In this document: positions 1 to 4,748 of the stretch, one piece after another
Layout: each line of letters begins with the position of its first letter
Numbering within the stretch: position 1 is the stretch's first letter
Assembly (NCBI GenBank): GCA_016867505.1
Contig: VGJH01000088.1
Span: 1 to 5,624, forward strand
Direction of reading: 5' to 3'
DNA length: 5,624 nucleotides
Source of the DNA: Candidatus Bathyarchaeota archaeon
GTDB lineage: Archaea; Thermoproteota; Bathyarchaeia; TCS64
Notes under the pieces: generated by a model
The model's input: the letters and a program-made list of their open reading frames with translations, nothing else
Databases searched by the model: none
What the model was told of the DNA's origin: nothing
Position numbers and translations under genes: made by a program

Positions 1-141
1 CAAATACAATATTTTCTCTATATACTATTTATATTTAACCAGCTATAAATTGCATTTGAATAATTCTCATGCCTTAAATAATTCAATTAGAAAAAAAAAT
101 TTATAGAGTGACACTTGATTAAATATTTATTAATTCAGCTT
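1..141. other. AT-rich stretch without a recognisable gene
   Basis: I see no credible coding frame, structured RNA or long repeat here. There is an A9 run at 91-99 next to TTTATAG, which on either strand resembles a TATA-like element, but nothing recognisable lies downstream at the right distance. On the minus strand the only ATG frame nearby (from 70) closes after 11 codons. The stretch is most simply the spacer after the tRNA gene. Confidence 0.5.
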
Positions 142-161
142 TTAATAAAATAAATTAAAAA
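142..161 (-). terminator. T-rich terminator after tRNA-Trp
   Basis: Read on the minus strand, T5 follows directly after the discriminator base, then AATTTATTTTATT. Archaeal RNA polymerase terminates on oligo-T tracts without needing a hairpin, so this is the probable 3' end of the tRNA transcript. Confidence 0.55.
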
Positions 162-290
162 TGGGGTCGGGAGGATTTGAACCCCCGGCATTTGGGTTTC
201 CGCTCCAAAAACTCTTCATCCCCTTCCGGGTCAGTTTAGGTTTTATGGTTTTCTGGAGCCCAACGTCATACCTGTCTAGACCACGACCCC
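162..290 (-). tRNA. tRNA-Trp (CCA anticodon), intron-containing
   Basis: Read on the minus strand, the gene folds as a tRNA once a 55-base intron is removed. The acceptor stem is GGGGTCG (290-284) with CGACCCC (169-163), and the discriminator is A (162). The D arm is GTC/GAC with a loop containing GG. The anticodon stem is TTGGG (263-259) with CCCAA (196-192). The mature loop is CTCCAGA, giving anticodon CCA, which reads the tryptophan codon UGG. The T arm is GGGGG/CCTCC (one G-U pair) around TTCAAAT. CCA is not encoded and must be added afterwards. A73 and the G1-C72 pair fit archaeal tRNA-Trp, which commonly carries an intron at this position. The gene lies 37 bases after the stop codon of the unrecognised CDS at 328-1017, with a T6 tract between them. 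No strong TATA box of its own is visible; a weak CTTAAGGTTA lies about 26 bases upstream. Confidence 0.93.
198..252 (-). other. tRNA-Trp intron at position 37/38
   Basis: These 55 bases interrupt the anticodon loop. The boundaries are ambiguous by one base because an A occurs at both junctions; 198-252 assumes that A38 comes from the 3' exon. Exon CTCCA can pair with intron TGGAG (204-208 in plus coordinates), and intron AAAAC with GTTTT. This approximates the bulge-helix-bulge recognised by archaeal splicing endonuclease. It is imperfect: six unpaired bases (CGGAAA) separate the central helix from the anticodon stem on the 3' side, where three are canonical. The inner intron has a small hairpin CCC-GGAA-GGG. 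It is shorter than the euryarchaeal tRNA-Trp introns that contain a C/D guide RNA. Confidence 0.85.
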
Positions 291-296
291 GTGCAG

Positions 297-302
297 AAAA
301 AA
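297..302 (-). terminator. T6 tract between the 328-1017 gene and tRNA-Trp
   Basis: On the minus strand the sequence between the CDS stop and the tRNA contains CCG followed by T6. It lies about 25 bases past the stop codon and just after an inverted repeat, which fits an archaeal oligo-T terminator separating the protein gene from the tRNA gene. Confidence 0.4.
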
Positions 303-303
303 C

Positions 304-332
304 GGTTACTCTCTAACCTTAAGAAGGTTACT
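304..332. repeat. GGTTA inverted/direct repeat cluster at a stop codon
   Basis: GGTTACT occurs twice in direct orientation (304-310 and 326-332), and TAACC lies between them (314-318). This allows two mutually exclusive stems: TAACCTT/AAGGTTA (314-320 with 324-330, perfect 7 bp, 3-base loop) or GGTTA/TAACC (304-308 with 314-318, 5-base loop). The minus-strand stop codon of the neighbouring CDS (330-328) forms the first three bases of the longer stem. The repeat also covers the place where a tRNA promoter would be expected. Confidence 0.5.
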
Positions 333-1017
333 TTTCTGAAGAGGATAACTGAAGTAGAAGTTGTTCCAATTCGTCAGGAATTTGGGGGTATAGGTCAACA
401 CCCACATTCTCACCCACCATCCCAACAGGAATAATGAAAGATATGAATGTGTCTTCATTTATCAAAACCCTCTCTTTAGGATATACTATGCTTATCGCAA
501 AAGGTAGAGCGTAACCAGCCACATCAATATTCACTCGGCTTCTTGGATCCACGGTGAGATTCATAAATTTCTCTTTAAAATAAGTTAAGACACCTTGATC
601 ATGCATATTAATGCTTATTGGTGGTAAGCCAATTATTGCCAATTTACAGAAAACAACTGATATTTCCGTCTCTGCTATTGGTTGTGTTAATTCAAGGAAA
701 ATTGGTTCACGAATATCAGACATTCTGGAGAAAACAACATTTTTCCTATAATCATCTCTTGCTGTTGAAGAGATCTCTACAATTGCTGCTTTTACGTCTG
801 AAGGGTTTAGATTCACTTCTTCTCCATTTGACTTTTTCTCAATTGTTCCCGCGGGATAAACCTGAACCATGGCAGCTTGTACACTTGGAGCCAAATCGAT
901 TACACCAACTATCACATCCCCTTCCTCAGAGAAGTGCCCACCAATCACTTCTAAGACACCTATGATGAGTCCTTGATCTTTATTTGGTTCCAAAGTCAAT
1001 TCACTGAAGGAGAACAT
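328..1017 (-). CDS. unrecognised beta-rich 229-residue protein
   Basis: I do not recognise this family. The frame is long, starts at ATG, and has a TATA-like element about 40 bases upstream, so it is probably a real gene. The protein has no signal peptide and no convincing membrane helix. It is rich in short alternating hydrophobic stretches that look like beta strands (about residues 17-26, 34-42, 119-130, 162-179 and 190-204). It ends in a short leucine-rich helix (PDELEQLLLQL, 214-224) and a polar SSSEK tail. There is one cysteine (124) and no obvious catalytic motif, nucleotide-binding loop or zinc cluster. The pattern suggests a soluble beta-sandwich or binding protein rather than an enzyme, but this is inference. 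No Shine-Dalgarno precedes the ATG. The gene is divergent from the ASCH gene (102-base spacer) and is followed by tRNA-Trp on the same strand. Confidence 0.75.
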   Translation of the reverse strand: MFSFSELTLEPNKDQGLIIGVLEVIGGHFSEEGDVIVGVIDLAPSVQAAMVQVYPAGTIEKKSNGEEVNLNPSDVKAAIVEISSTARDDYRKNVVFSRMSDIREPIFLELTQPIAETEISVVFCKLAIIGLPPISINMHDQGVLTYFKEKFMNLTVDPRSRVNIDVAGYALPFAISIVYPKERVLINEDTFISFIIPVGMVGENVGVDLYPQIPDELEQLLLQLSSSEK

Positions 1018-1050
1018 CAGAAGTTATTAAAGTAGTTGAAGTTAGAAGGG

Positions 1051-1063
1051 AATAATATTTACT
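1051..1063 (-). promoter_or_regulatory. TATA-like element for the 328-1017 gene
   Basis: The minus strand reads AGTAAATATTATT, centred about 40 bases before the ATG at 1017. With the usual 25-27 base TATA-to-start distance this gives a leader of roughly 14 bases without a Shine-Dalgarno. It is an AT-rich match in AT-rich DNA, so only moderately convincing. Confidence 0.35.
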
Positions 1064-1087
1064 CAGGTAAGGATAAAACATACTTTA

Positions 1088-1097
1088 CCTTTTAACT
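1088..1097 (+). promoter_or_regulatory. TATA-like element for the ASCH gene (leaderless)
   Basis: CCTTTTAACT is centred 26-27 bases before the GTG at 1120. That spacing places transcription initiation at the start codon itself, so the mRNA would be leaderless. No Shine-Dalgarno lies before the GTG, which agrees. Confidence 0.4.
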
Positions 1098-1119
1098 ACA
1101 GATAAAATACTCTAAAAAC

Positions 1120-1431
1120 GTGGCATTACTTTGGAAAAAAGAGCAGATCCCTCTAATTTTAGAAGGGAAAAAAACAGTAACTCGTAGAGTAAAAAAACCA
1201 TTAGTAAAAGTAGGAAAAAACTACTTGATTAGGGTTGGTTATACAAAACATCTTGATAAGAGGATATTAATTGAAAAAATTTACACACAACCATTAAACC
1301 AAGTAACAGAAGAAGATGCAGTTAAAGAAGGTTTATCATCACTTAATGAATACAAAAAGCTCTGGACTAAAATATATGGGAGCTGGGATGAAACAAAAGA
1401 AGTCTGGGTAATAGAGTTTAGCCTTATGTAA
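1120..1431 (+). CDS. ASCH-domain protein, candidate N4-acetylcytidine amidohydrolase
   Basis: This 103-residue protein is a single ASCH domain (a PUA-like beta barrel linked to RNA binding). The N-terminal signature ILEGKKTVTRR (13-23), a central strand LIRVG (36-40) and the C-terminal strand VWVIEF (95-100) are all typical. E. coli YqfB, an ASCH protein of the same length, hydrolyses N4-acetylcytidine with Lys21, Thr24 and Glu74. The equivalent residues here appear to be Lys18, Thr21 (same K-x-x-T spacing) and Glu70 (in A-V-K-E, matching A-E-Q-E). The activity is therefore plausible, but it rests on motif reading because many ASCH proteins have other or unknown roles. The start is GTG; no in-frame ATG occurs before the last codon, and a TATA-like element 26 bases upstream supports leaderless translation. 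The next gene on the same strand is 5S rRNA, with its own promoter starting four bases after the stop codon. Confidence 0.85.
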   Translation: MALLWKKEQIPLILEGKKTVTRRVKKPLVKVGKNYLIRVGYTKHLDKRILIEKIYTQPLNQVTEEDAVKEGLSSLNEYKKLWTKIYGSWDETKEVWVIEFSLM

Positions 1432-1434
1432 CAC

Positions 1435-1450
1435 CGAAATGTTTAAACTA
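1435..1450 (+). promoter_or_regulatory. BRE/TATA promoter of 5S rRNA
   Basis: CGAAAT (BRE-like, 1435-1440) is followed directly by the TATA-like GTTTAAACTA (1441-1450), centred 26 bases before the predicted 5S rRNA 5' end. This is the best match to the archaeal BRE-TATA arrangement in the window and indicates that 5S rRNA is transcribed independently of the ASCH gene, which ends four bases before it. Confidence 0.65.
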
Positions 1451-1470
1451 GAGACTTGGAGCCCTATCTC

Positions 1471-1592
1471 TGGGTTACCGGCCATAGGATGTGGGACCCA
1501 CCCGATCCCGTTCCGATCTCGGAAGTTAAACCACATTCCGTTCAGAAGTAGTGTTGTCTTAGGCGACGCAAACACTGGAAGCTGGTGGCCCA
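1471..1592 (+). rRNA. 5S ribosomal RNA
   Basis: About 122 bases fold as 5S rRNA. The terminal helix pairs TGGGTTACCGG (1471-1481) with CTGGTGGCCCA (1582-1592), 11 pairs including several G-U. It is followed by the conserved CCATAG (1482-1487), GATCCCGTTCCGATCTC (1504-1520) and the loop B/C signature CGGAAGTTAAACC (1520-1532). The ends are set by the terminal helix and could shift by a base. No 16S or 23S rRNA sequence is present nearby, so this is a free-standing 5S gene, a layout common in TACK and related archaea and unlike most euryarchaeal rRNA operons. It has a good promoter. No strong oligo-T terminator follows; only a weak CTTAA/TTAAG inverted repeat (1594-1613) is seen. Confidence 0.93.
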
Positions 1593-1643
1593 CCTTAACA
1601 AAAATTTATTAAGAAAAGGTAAAAAATTAATTTAACCAAGGCG

Positions 1644-1667
1644 CTAAGAGTCTTGTTTAGACTAAGA
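1644..1667 (+). repeat. possible operator: AGTCT inverted repeat and CTAAGA direct repeat
   Basis: AGTCT (1649-1653) and AGACT (1659-1663) form an inverted repeat around TGTTT. CTAAGA occurs twice in direct orientation (1644-1649 and 1662-1667). The set abuts the TATA box of the DUF1512 gene, a usual place for archaeal activator or repressor sites. The repeats are short and could be chance. Confidence 0.3.
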
Positions 1668-1683
1668 TTTATAACTGTATATA
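1661..1683 (+). promoter_or_regulatory. promoter of the DUF1512 / zinc-ribbon operon
   Basis: BRE-like ACTAAG is followed by ATTTATAAC (1667-1675), a good TATA box that would start transcription near 1697 and give a leader of about 9 bases. A second TATA-like TGTATATAG (about 1676-1684) would put initiation on the ATG itself. Which one is used decides whether the GGAG at 1695-1698 is in the mRNA. Confidence 0.5.
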
Positions 1684-1694
1684 GATTCTCAACT

Positions 1695-1698
1695 GGAG
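1695..1698 (+). promoter_or_regulatory. possible Shine-Dalgarno for the DUF1512 gene
   Basis: GGAG lies 7 bases before the ATG at 1706, at normal spacing, and the following TGAT is also partly complementary to the 16S rRNA tail. It falls at the very 5' edge of the predicted transcript, so its use is uncertain. Confidence 0.45.
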
Positions 1699-1705
1699 TG
1701 ATTAA

Positions 1706-2824
1706 ATGACCGTGCTATTTGCTCAGATCCTGCAACAAGAAACGGATTTAAACATGATAATTCAAACCCTCTTCAGCTTTGCATTCATAGTTTACCTTTT
1801 CTATGCACAGAGGCTGCAGAGTCTCCAGATGCTAAATCAAATCGAAGCAACATTAAGAAGGCTTAAAAAAATTAGAGATGAAGCTCGAGGAATATCAATC
1901 AATGCAATTAATGAAGTTGGTAAACCAGGAGTCGATATATCTGCAAAAGTAGATAGAATAATGGAGTTTATCAGTATCCCATTAACTGAAATGGACCCAT
2001 ATGGAATTGTCGATAAACTTGATCACTACCTCAAAGTCAACCACGATATATTTGAAGCTGAGGTCAAAGCAATAGCACCTAATGCAGCAGAAGTTGAACG
2101 ACAGAACCTTGAAAACTTAGTTGGTTTAACCTTTGAATTAAATTACATCTACAAAGCTATGAGACATAATTACCTCATGGGCAAGAAAACTATGAATATA
2201 TACATAATTCTTCAAGTGCATATGATTCTACCCCTAATAATGCAATTGGTTGAGTCATTAACAGTTGGGATACAAGCAACACGAGAAGGTATACCAATTG
2301 GTGACTCGGTAGGACCAATAGTTGCAGGTAGATTAATGAAAGATTATCCAAAGAGAGATATCTCTAAAGAAATGGTTTCAGCAGAAGTACCTTTTGATGG
2401 AAGAACACTAATTGTCATGAAAGCAAAAGGTCCAGGTGGAACAGTTGGTACACCTGATGAAGCCATAATGACTGCATTAAATGAGAAAGAAGGAAAAGTG
2501 AAGATCATTATTATGATTGACGCTGCTGGTAAAATGGAGGGGGAGCCAGTAGGAGCCATCTCTGAAGGAGTTGGAGCCGCTATTGGTGGTACAGGTAAAG
2601 AGAAGTTCAAGATTGAAGAAATCACAGTCAAATATAAGGTACCAATCCATGCAATAGCCATTAAACAGGGTATGGAGCACACTATGGCTCCATTAGTCGA
2701 AGAATTAGCTGAAGGTGCAGAAAAAGCAGGTGAATCAGTTAAAAGAATAATAATGGATTACTCTCAGCCCGGTGATATCGTAATTGTTGCTGGAATTGGT
2801 AATACTATAGGAGTTGGTCAATGA
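1706..2824 (+). CDS. DUF1512-family membrane-anchored protein of unknown function
   Basis: The 372-residue length and overall layout match my memory of DUF1512, a family of archaeal proteins of about 370 residues with no assigned function. One strong membrane segment lies near the N-terminus (about 17-34), followed by a basic, probably coiled-coil helix (36-62) that suggests the rest is cytoplasmic. A helical middle includes a second hydrophobic stretch (about 164-185). The C-terminal half is alpha/beta and glycine-rich: IPIGDSVGPIVAG (196-208), KGPGGTVGTPDEA (241-253), hydrophobic strand KIIIMIDAAGKMEGE (266-280), EGVGAAIGGTGKEKFKIEE (287-305), and GDIVIVAGIGNTIGVGQ at the extreme end. These glycine motifs look like ligand- or nucleotide-binding loops, but none is a classic P-loop, so no reaction is assigned. 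It is translationally coupled by a 4-base ATGA overlap to a membrane zinc-ribbon protein, a likely partner. The ATG is supported by GGAG 7 bases upstream and by the TATA boxes. Confidence 0.8.
   Translation: MTVLFAQILQQETDLNMIIQTLFSFAFIVYLFYAQRLQSLQMLNQIEATLRRLKKIRDEARGISINAINEVGKPGVDISAKVDRIMEFISIPLTEMDPYGIVDKLDHYLKVNHDIFEAEVKAIAPNAAEVERQNLENLVGLTFELNYIYKAMRHNYLMGKKTMNIYIILQVHMILPLIMQLVESLTVGIQATREGIPIGDSVGPIVAGRLMKDYPKRDISKEMVSAEVPFDGRTLIVMKAKGPGGTVGTPDEAIMTALNEKEGKVKIIIMIDAAGKMEGEPVGAISEGVGAAIGGTGKEKFKIEEITVKYKVPIHAIAIKQGMEHTMAPLVEELAEGAEKAGESVKRIIMDYSQPGDIVIVAGIGNTIGVGQ
2809..2813 (+). promoter_or_regulatory. Shine-Dalgarno of the zinc-ribbon gene inside the DUF1512 3' end
   Basis: AGGAG lies 7 bases before the ATG at 2821 and is the strongest Shine-Dalgarno in the window. 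It is embedded in the codons for the last glycine motif (IGVGQ) of the upstream protein and supports both the chosen start and translational coupling through the ATGA overlap. Confidence 0.7.
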
Positions 2825-3264
2825 TGAAGACACACAGTCAAGGTGGAAGCGCACCTCCCGTAACTGGAATTACAGCATCATGGGTTAATCTGGCAATCAT
2901 AGTAGTAATTGGTATCCTATCTTTAGTTAGCTTATATTTTGGATTCAAAAGTTTTATTGAAGACCAAATAACTGCTTACACATACCTATTGATTGGCGCG
3001 TTAGGTTTCGCTGCCATCGGTTACATGTTATTCAGGGGAGGTAGGCCAAGTGCTCAATCAAAAATGGATATACCTCGTGCAGAAATCATTACAACCCTTG
3101 AATGCCCTAAATGCAACCTAAGAAGAGTTAGAGACTTCAAACAAGGAGACTATGTATTCAAAAATGATGAACCCTGTACAAGATGTGATGGTGTGATGAT
3201 TATTTCTAGAGTGAATAGAAAGAAAGAACCCGATAAAGAAAAGAAGCAGGGAGTTATCGAGTAG
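2821..3264 (+). CDS. two-helix membrane protein with C-terminal zinc ribbon
   Basis: I do not recognise a named family for this 147-residue protein. After a short polar N-terminus there are two hydrophobic helices (about 21-42 and 53-71) joined by a short loop. An RGGR segment follows, consistent with a cytoplasmic C-terminus. The soluble part carries C-P-K-C (95-98) and C-T-R-C (119-122), 20 residues apart, a four-cysteine zinc-ribbon spacing; the tail is strongly basic and acidic mixed (RKKEPDKEKK). Such ribbons bind nucleic acid or protein partners, so a membrane-tethered adaptor is a reasonable guess but not shown. The ATG at 2821 overlaps the DUF1512 stop codon (ATGA) and has an AGGAG 7 bases upstream; the ATG at 2824 is a possible alternative. 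The 3' end overlaps the opposite-strand methionine aminopeptidase gene by 11 bases, so no separate terminator is visible. Confidence 0.85.
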   Translation: MMKTHSQGGSAPPVTGITASWVNLAIIVVIGILSLVSLYFGFKSFIEDQITAYTYLLIGALGFAAIGYMLFRGGRPSAQSKMDIPRAEIITTLECPKCNLRRVRDFKQGDYVFKNDEPCTRCDGVMIISRVNRKKEPDKEKKQGVIE

Positions 3265-4150
3265 TAACAGTACAGCCCTCATTTGTTATAATCACAGTAT
3301 GCTCAGCTTGGGCAACTACACCATTAGTTTTTTCAATTAGCTGGGGATAACTAGTAATGCTCTTTGATTTTAATAACTCATCAAAGGCATTGACACCATC
3401 AATCCCAGGAAATCGCCTGAGTACCCATCTACCCGCAAATGGAAGTGTCTTATACTCTGATTGAATGAAATTAACCATCTCTTTCGCAGCAGTACTCGAT
3501 ATGTTTCTGTTTCTATCAAAACGGTAAATATTACTAGGTGCTCCATCCCTAACTTCACCAGCAGCAGTTGGGAGAACTGAGAAAGGTTCAACAGCAAAAA
3601 CCTCACCTTCCAACAATTTTTCACCAATCATAATGTGAACATTAGGTATACTTTTCCCAGCATGAACAATATACCGAGATAATTTATGTCCAGTAAGATT
3701 CCTTATTGATTTAAATCCCCGGTTTTTTATAATGTGTTCAATCATTGCTCCAGCTTCAGATGTTTTAGTACCAGCCTTCATTGTTTTGATTGCAGCTTCT
3801 AGTGCTGCTTCAGCTGCTTCAGCCATTTTTTTCAAGGATGGGTCAAGACAGACGGTAATAGCGGTGTCAGCTAGATATCCATCAACATGCACGCCAACAT
3901 CAACTTTAACAAGGTGTCCCTGTTTAATCATCGTTGGGTCGTTTAAAGGTGAAGCATAATGGGCAGCTACTCTATCAATACAAATATTGCAGGGGAAAGC
4001 TGGTTTACCCCCAAGATCCTCAATCATTTTATCCGCAGTGTCGCATAAGTCAATAACTTTAACTCCTGGCTTGACTTTCTCCTTCATTCTCTCCCGAACT
4101 TGCGCTGCAATTTTGCCAGCTTTAATAAGGGAATCTAAAGGCTCCGACAT
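3254..4150 (-). CDS. map: methionine aminopeptidase, type II (archaeal)
   Basis: This cytosolic dimetal protease removes the initiator methionine from new proteins whose second residue is small. The 298-residue length is normal for archaeal enzymes, which lack the N-terminal extension of eukaryotic MetAP2. All expected metal ligands are present by alignment with the Pyrococcus enzyme: Asp84 (VKVDVG), Asp95 (LADTA), His155 (TGHKL), Glu188 (VEPF) and Glu283 (AEHT). His64 (AAHY) and His163 (VHAGKSIPN) are the usual substrate-side histidines. The helical insert that defines type II enzymes lies between about residues 193 and 262. The ATG at 4150 has no Shine-Dalgarno, but CTTTTACTTA centred about 27 bases upstream fits a leaderless mRNA. 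The gene converges on the zinc-ribbon gene and overlaps its end by 11 bases; it follows the stress-protein gene on the same strand, separated by a T8 tract. Nothing suggests loss of function. Confidence 0.97.
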   Translation of the reverse strand: MSEPLDSLIKAGKIAAQVRERMKEKVKPGVKVIDLCDTADKMIEDLGGKPAFPCNICIDRVAAHYASPLNDPTMIKQGHLVKVDVGVHVDGYLADTAITVCLDPSLKKMAEAAEAALEAAIKTMKAGTKTSEAGAMIEHIIKNRGFKSIRNLTGHKLSRYIVHAGKSIPNVHIMIGEKLLEGEVFAVEPFSVLPTAAGEVRDGAPSNIYRFDRNRNISSTAAKEMVNFIQSEYKTLPFAGRWVLRRFPGIDGVNAFDELLKSKSITSYPQLIEKTNGVVAQAEHTVIITNEGCTVTTR

Positions 4151-4170
4151 CTCAGCAACAAGTTACTATT

Positions 4171-4182
4171 TGTAAGTAAAAG
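4171..4182 (-). promoter_or_regulatory. TATA-like element of map (leaderless)
   Basis: The minus strand reads CTTTTACTTACA, centred about 27 bases before the ATG at 4150, so initiation would fall on the start codon. It resembles the CTTTTAACT ahead of the ASCH gene, which has the same spacing. Confidence 0.4.
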
Positions 4183-4199
4183 CGTTATTATGGAAATAT

Positions 4200-4209
4200 A
4201 AAAAAAAGA
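4200..4209 (-). terminator. oligo-T terminator of the universal stress protein gene
   Basis: Immediately after the stop codon (4212-4210) the minus strand reads TC followed by T8 and A. There is no hairpin, as is usual for archaeal intrinsic termination. It separates the stress-protein gene from map. Confidence 0.6.
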
Positions 4210-4668
4210 TTACTTTACTACTAAAACAGGTTTAGTGCAGGATTCAACAACCCTTCGACTTGTGCTTCCAAGGATCCAACCACTTATTCCACCAAGTCCT
4301 CGGCTTCCCAAAACTATTAAATCAACTCTATTTCGTTCAGCTTCCTCGATAATCACTGCTGAAGGTCGACCGCCTAACAGGAGTTCAACCACTTCAAGGC
4401 TTGGCAAGTCTTCTCTAACATCCTTAATTGCTTCAGTTAAGGATTTTTGATACATTTCTTTTAAACGATCCTGATAAATAGTCCAATCTTGCCCAACAAC
4501 CACAGGAACACCACTACCCTCATCAGGGTAAGCTGGTAAAGTAACACGAGGGACAACAGTCAAAATAATAAGTATTCCTTTATACTGGTAGGCCATATCT
4601 GCAGCATAATCTAATGCGTGTTTTGAAGCTTCTGAACCATCGAAGGCCACAAGAATTTTCTTAAACAT
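4210..4668 (-). CDS. universal stress protein (UspA family, ATP-binding type)
   Basis: This 152-residue single-domain USP starts with the standard MFKKILVAFDGSEAS. It carries the full ATP-binding signature G-x2-G-x9-G-S (Gly121, Gly124, Gly134, Ser135) plus Asp10 in the first loop, as in Methanocaldococcus MJ0577, so it should bind ATP. The C-terminal strand KPVLVVK is typical of the dimer edge. The cellular role of such proteins is usually regulatory or stress-related and cannot be specified here. The open frame extends upstream to a TTG at 4752, but that extension has no USP homology, would overlap the preceding gene, and contains a TATA box (4698-4706). The ATG at 4668 is therefore preferred. 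No Shine-Dalgarno is seen. An oligo-T tract follows the stop. It lies between the metallo-hydrolase gene and map on the same strand, with its own promoter. Confidence 0.94.
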   Translation of the reverse strand: MFKKILVAFDGSEASKHALDYAADMAYQYKGILIILTVVPRVTLPAYPDEGSGVPVVVGQDWTIYQDRLKEMYQKSLTEAIKDVREDLPSLEVVELLLGGRPSAVIIEEAERNRVDLIVLGSRGLGGISGWILGSTSRRVVESCTKPVLVVK

Positions 4669-4697
4669 TTTGACCAAATAAAATTTGACAATGATGG

Positions 4698-4706
4698 AAT
4701 ATAAAC
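4698..4706 (-). promoter_or_regulatory. TATA box of the universal stress protein gene
   Basis: The minus strand reads GTTTATATT, centred about 34 bases before the ATG at 4668, giving a leader of roughly 8 bases. Its position inside the possible N-terminal extension of the frame argues that the extension is not translated. Confidence 0.55.
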
Positions 4707-4717
4707 CCTCAACCATC

Positions 4718-4748
4718 AAAAAAAACATATTTTTGAAAAATAAGAAAA
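4718..4748 (-). terminator. T-rich terminator of the metallo-hydrolase gene
   Basis: Directly after the stop codon (4751-4749) the minus strand carries T4, T5 and then a T8 run (4725-4718). Repeated oligo-T tracts fit archaeal termination, just before the promoter of the stress-protein gene. Confidence 0.55.

Noticed and set aside
89..108. A9 run followed by TTTATAG as a plus-strand BRE/TATA promoter.
   Set aside because: No plus-strand gene follows at a suitable distance; the region downstream is antisense to the tRNA, and such matches are frequent in AT-rich DNA.
198..252. C/D box guide RNA inside the tRNA-Trp intron (CTGA and TGAAGA are present).
   Set aside because: The order is reversed (D-like before C-like), the C box has a mismatch, and the bases before CTGA do not complement the anticodon region. 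A circularised intron would restore the order, but there is no positive evidence for it.
618..965. Plus-strand open frame inside the 328-1017 gene, leucine- and histidine-rich.
   Set aside because: The composition is that of a complementary-strand shadow; it has no promoter or ribosome site and the minus-strand frame is longer and more protein-like.
1339..1593. Minus-strand open frame antisense to the ASCH 3' end and 5S rRNA.
   Set aside because: It lies across a clear 5S rRNA and a clear CDS on the other strand and its translation resembles nothing.
1594..1613. CTTAA/TTAAG inverted repeat as a 5S rRNA terminator.
   Set aside because: Only five A/T-rich pairs around a 10-base loop with no T tract after it; too weak to call.
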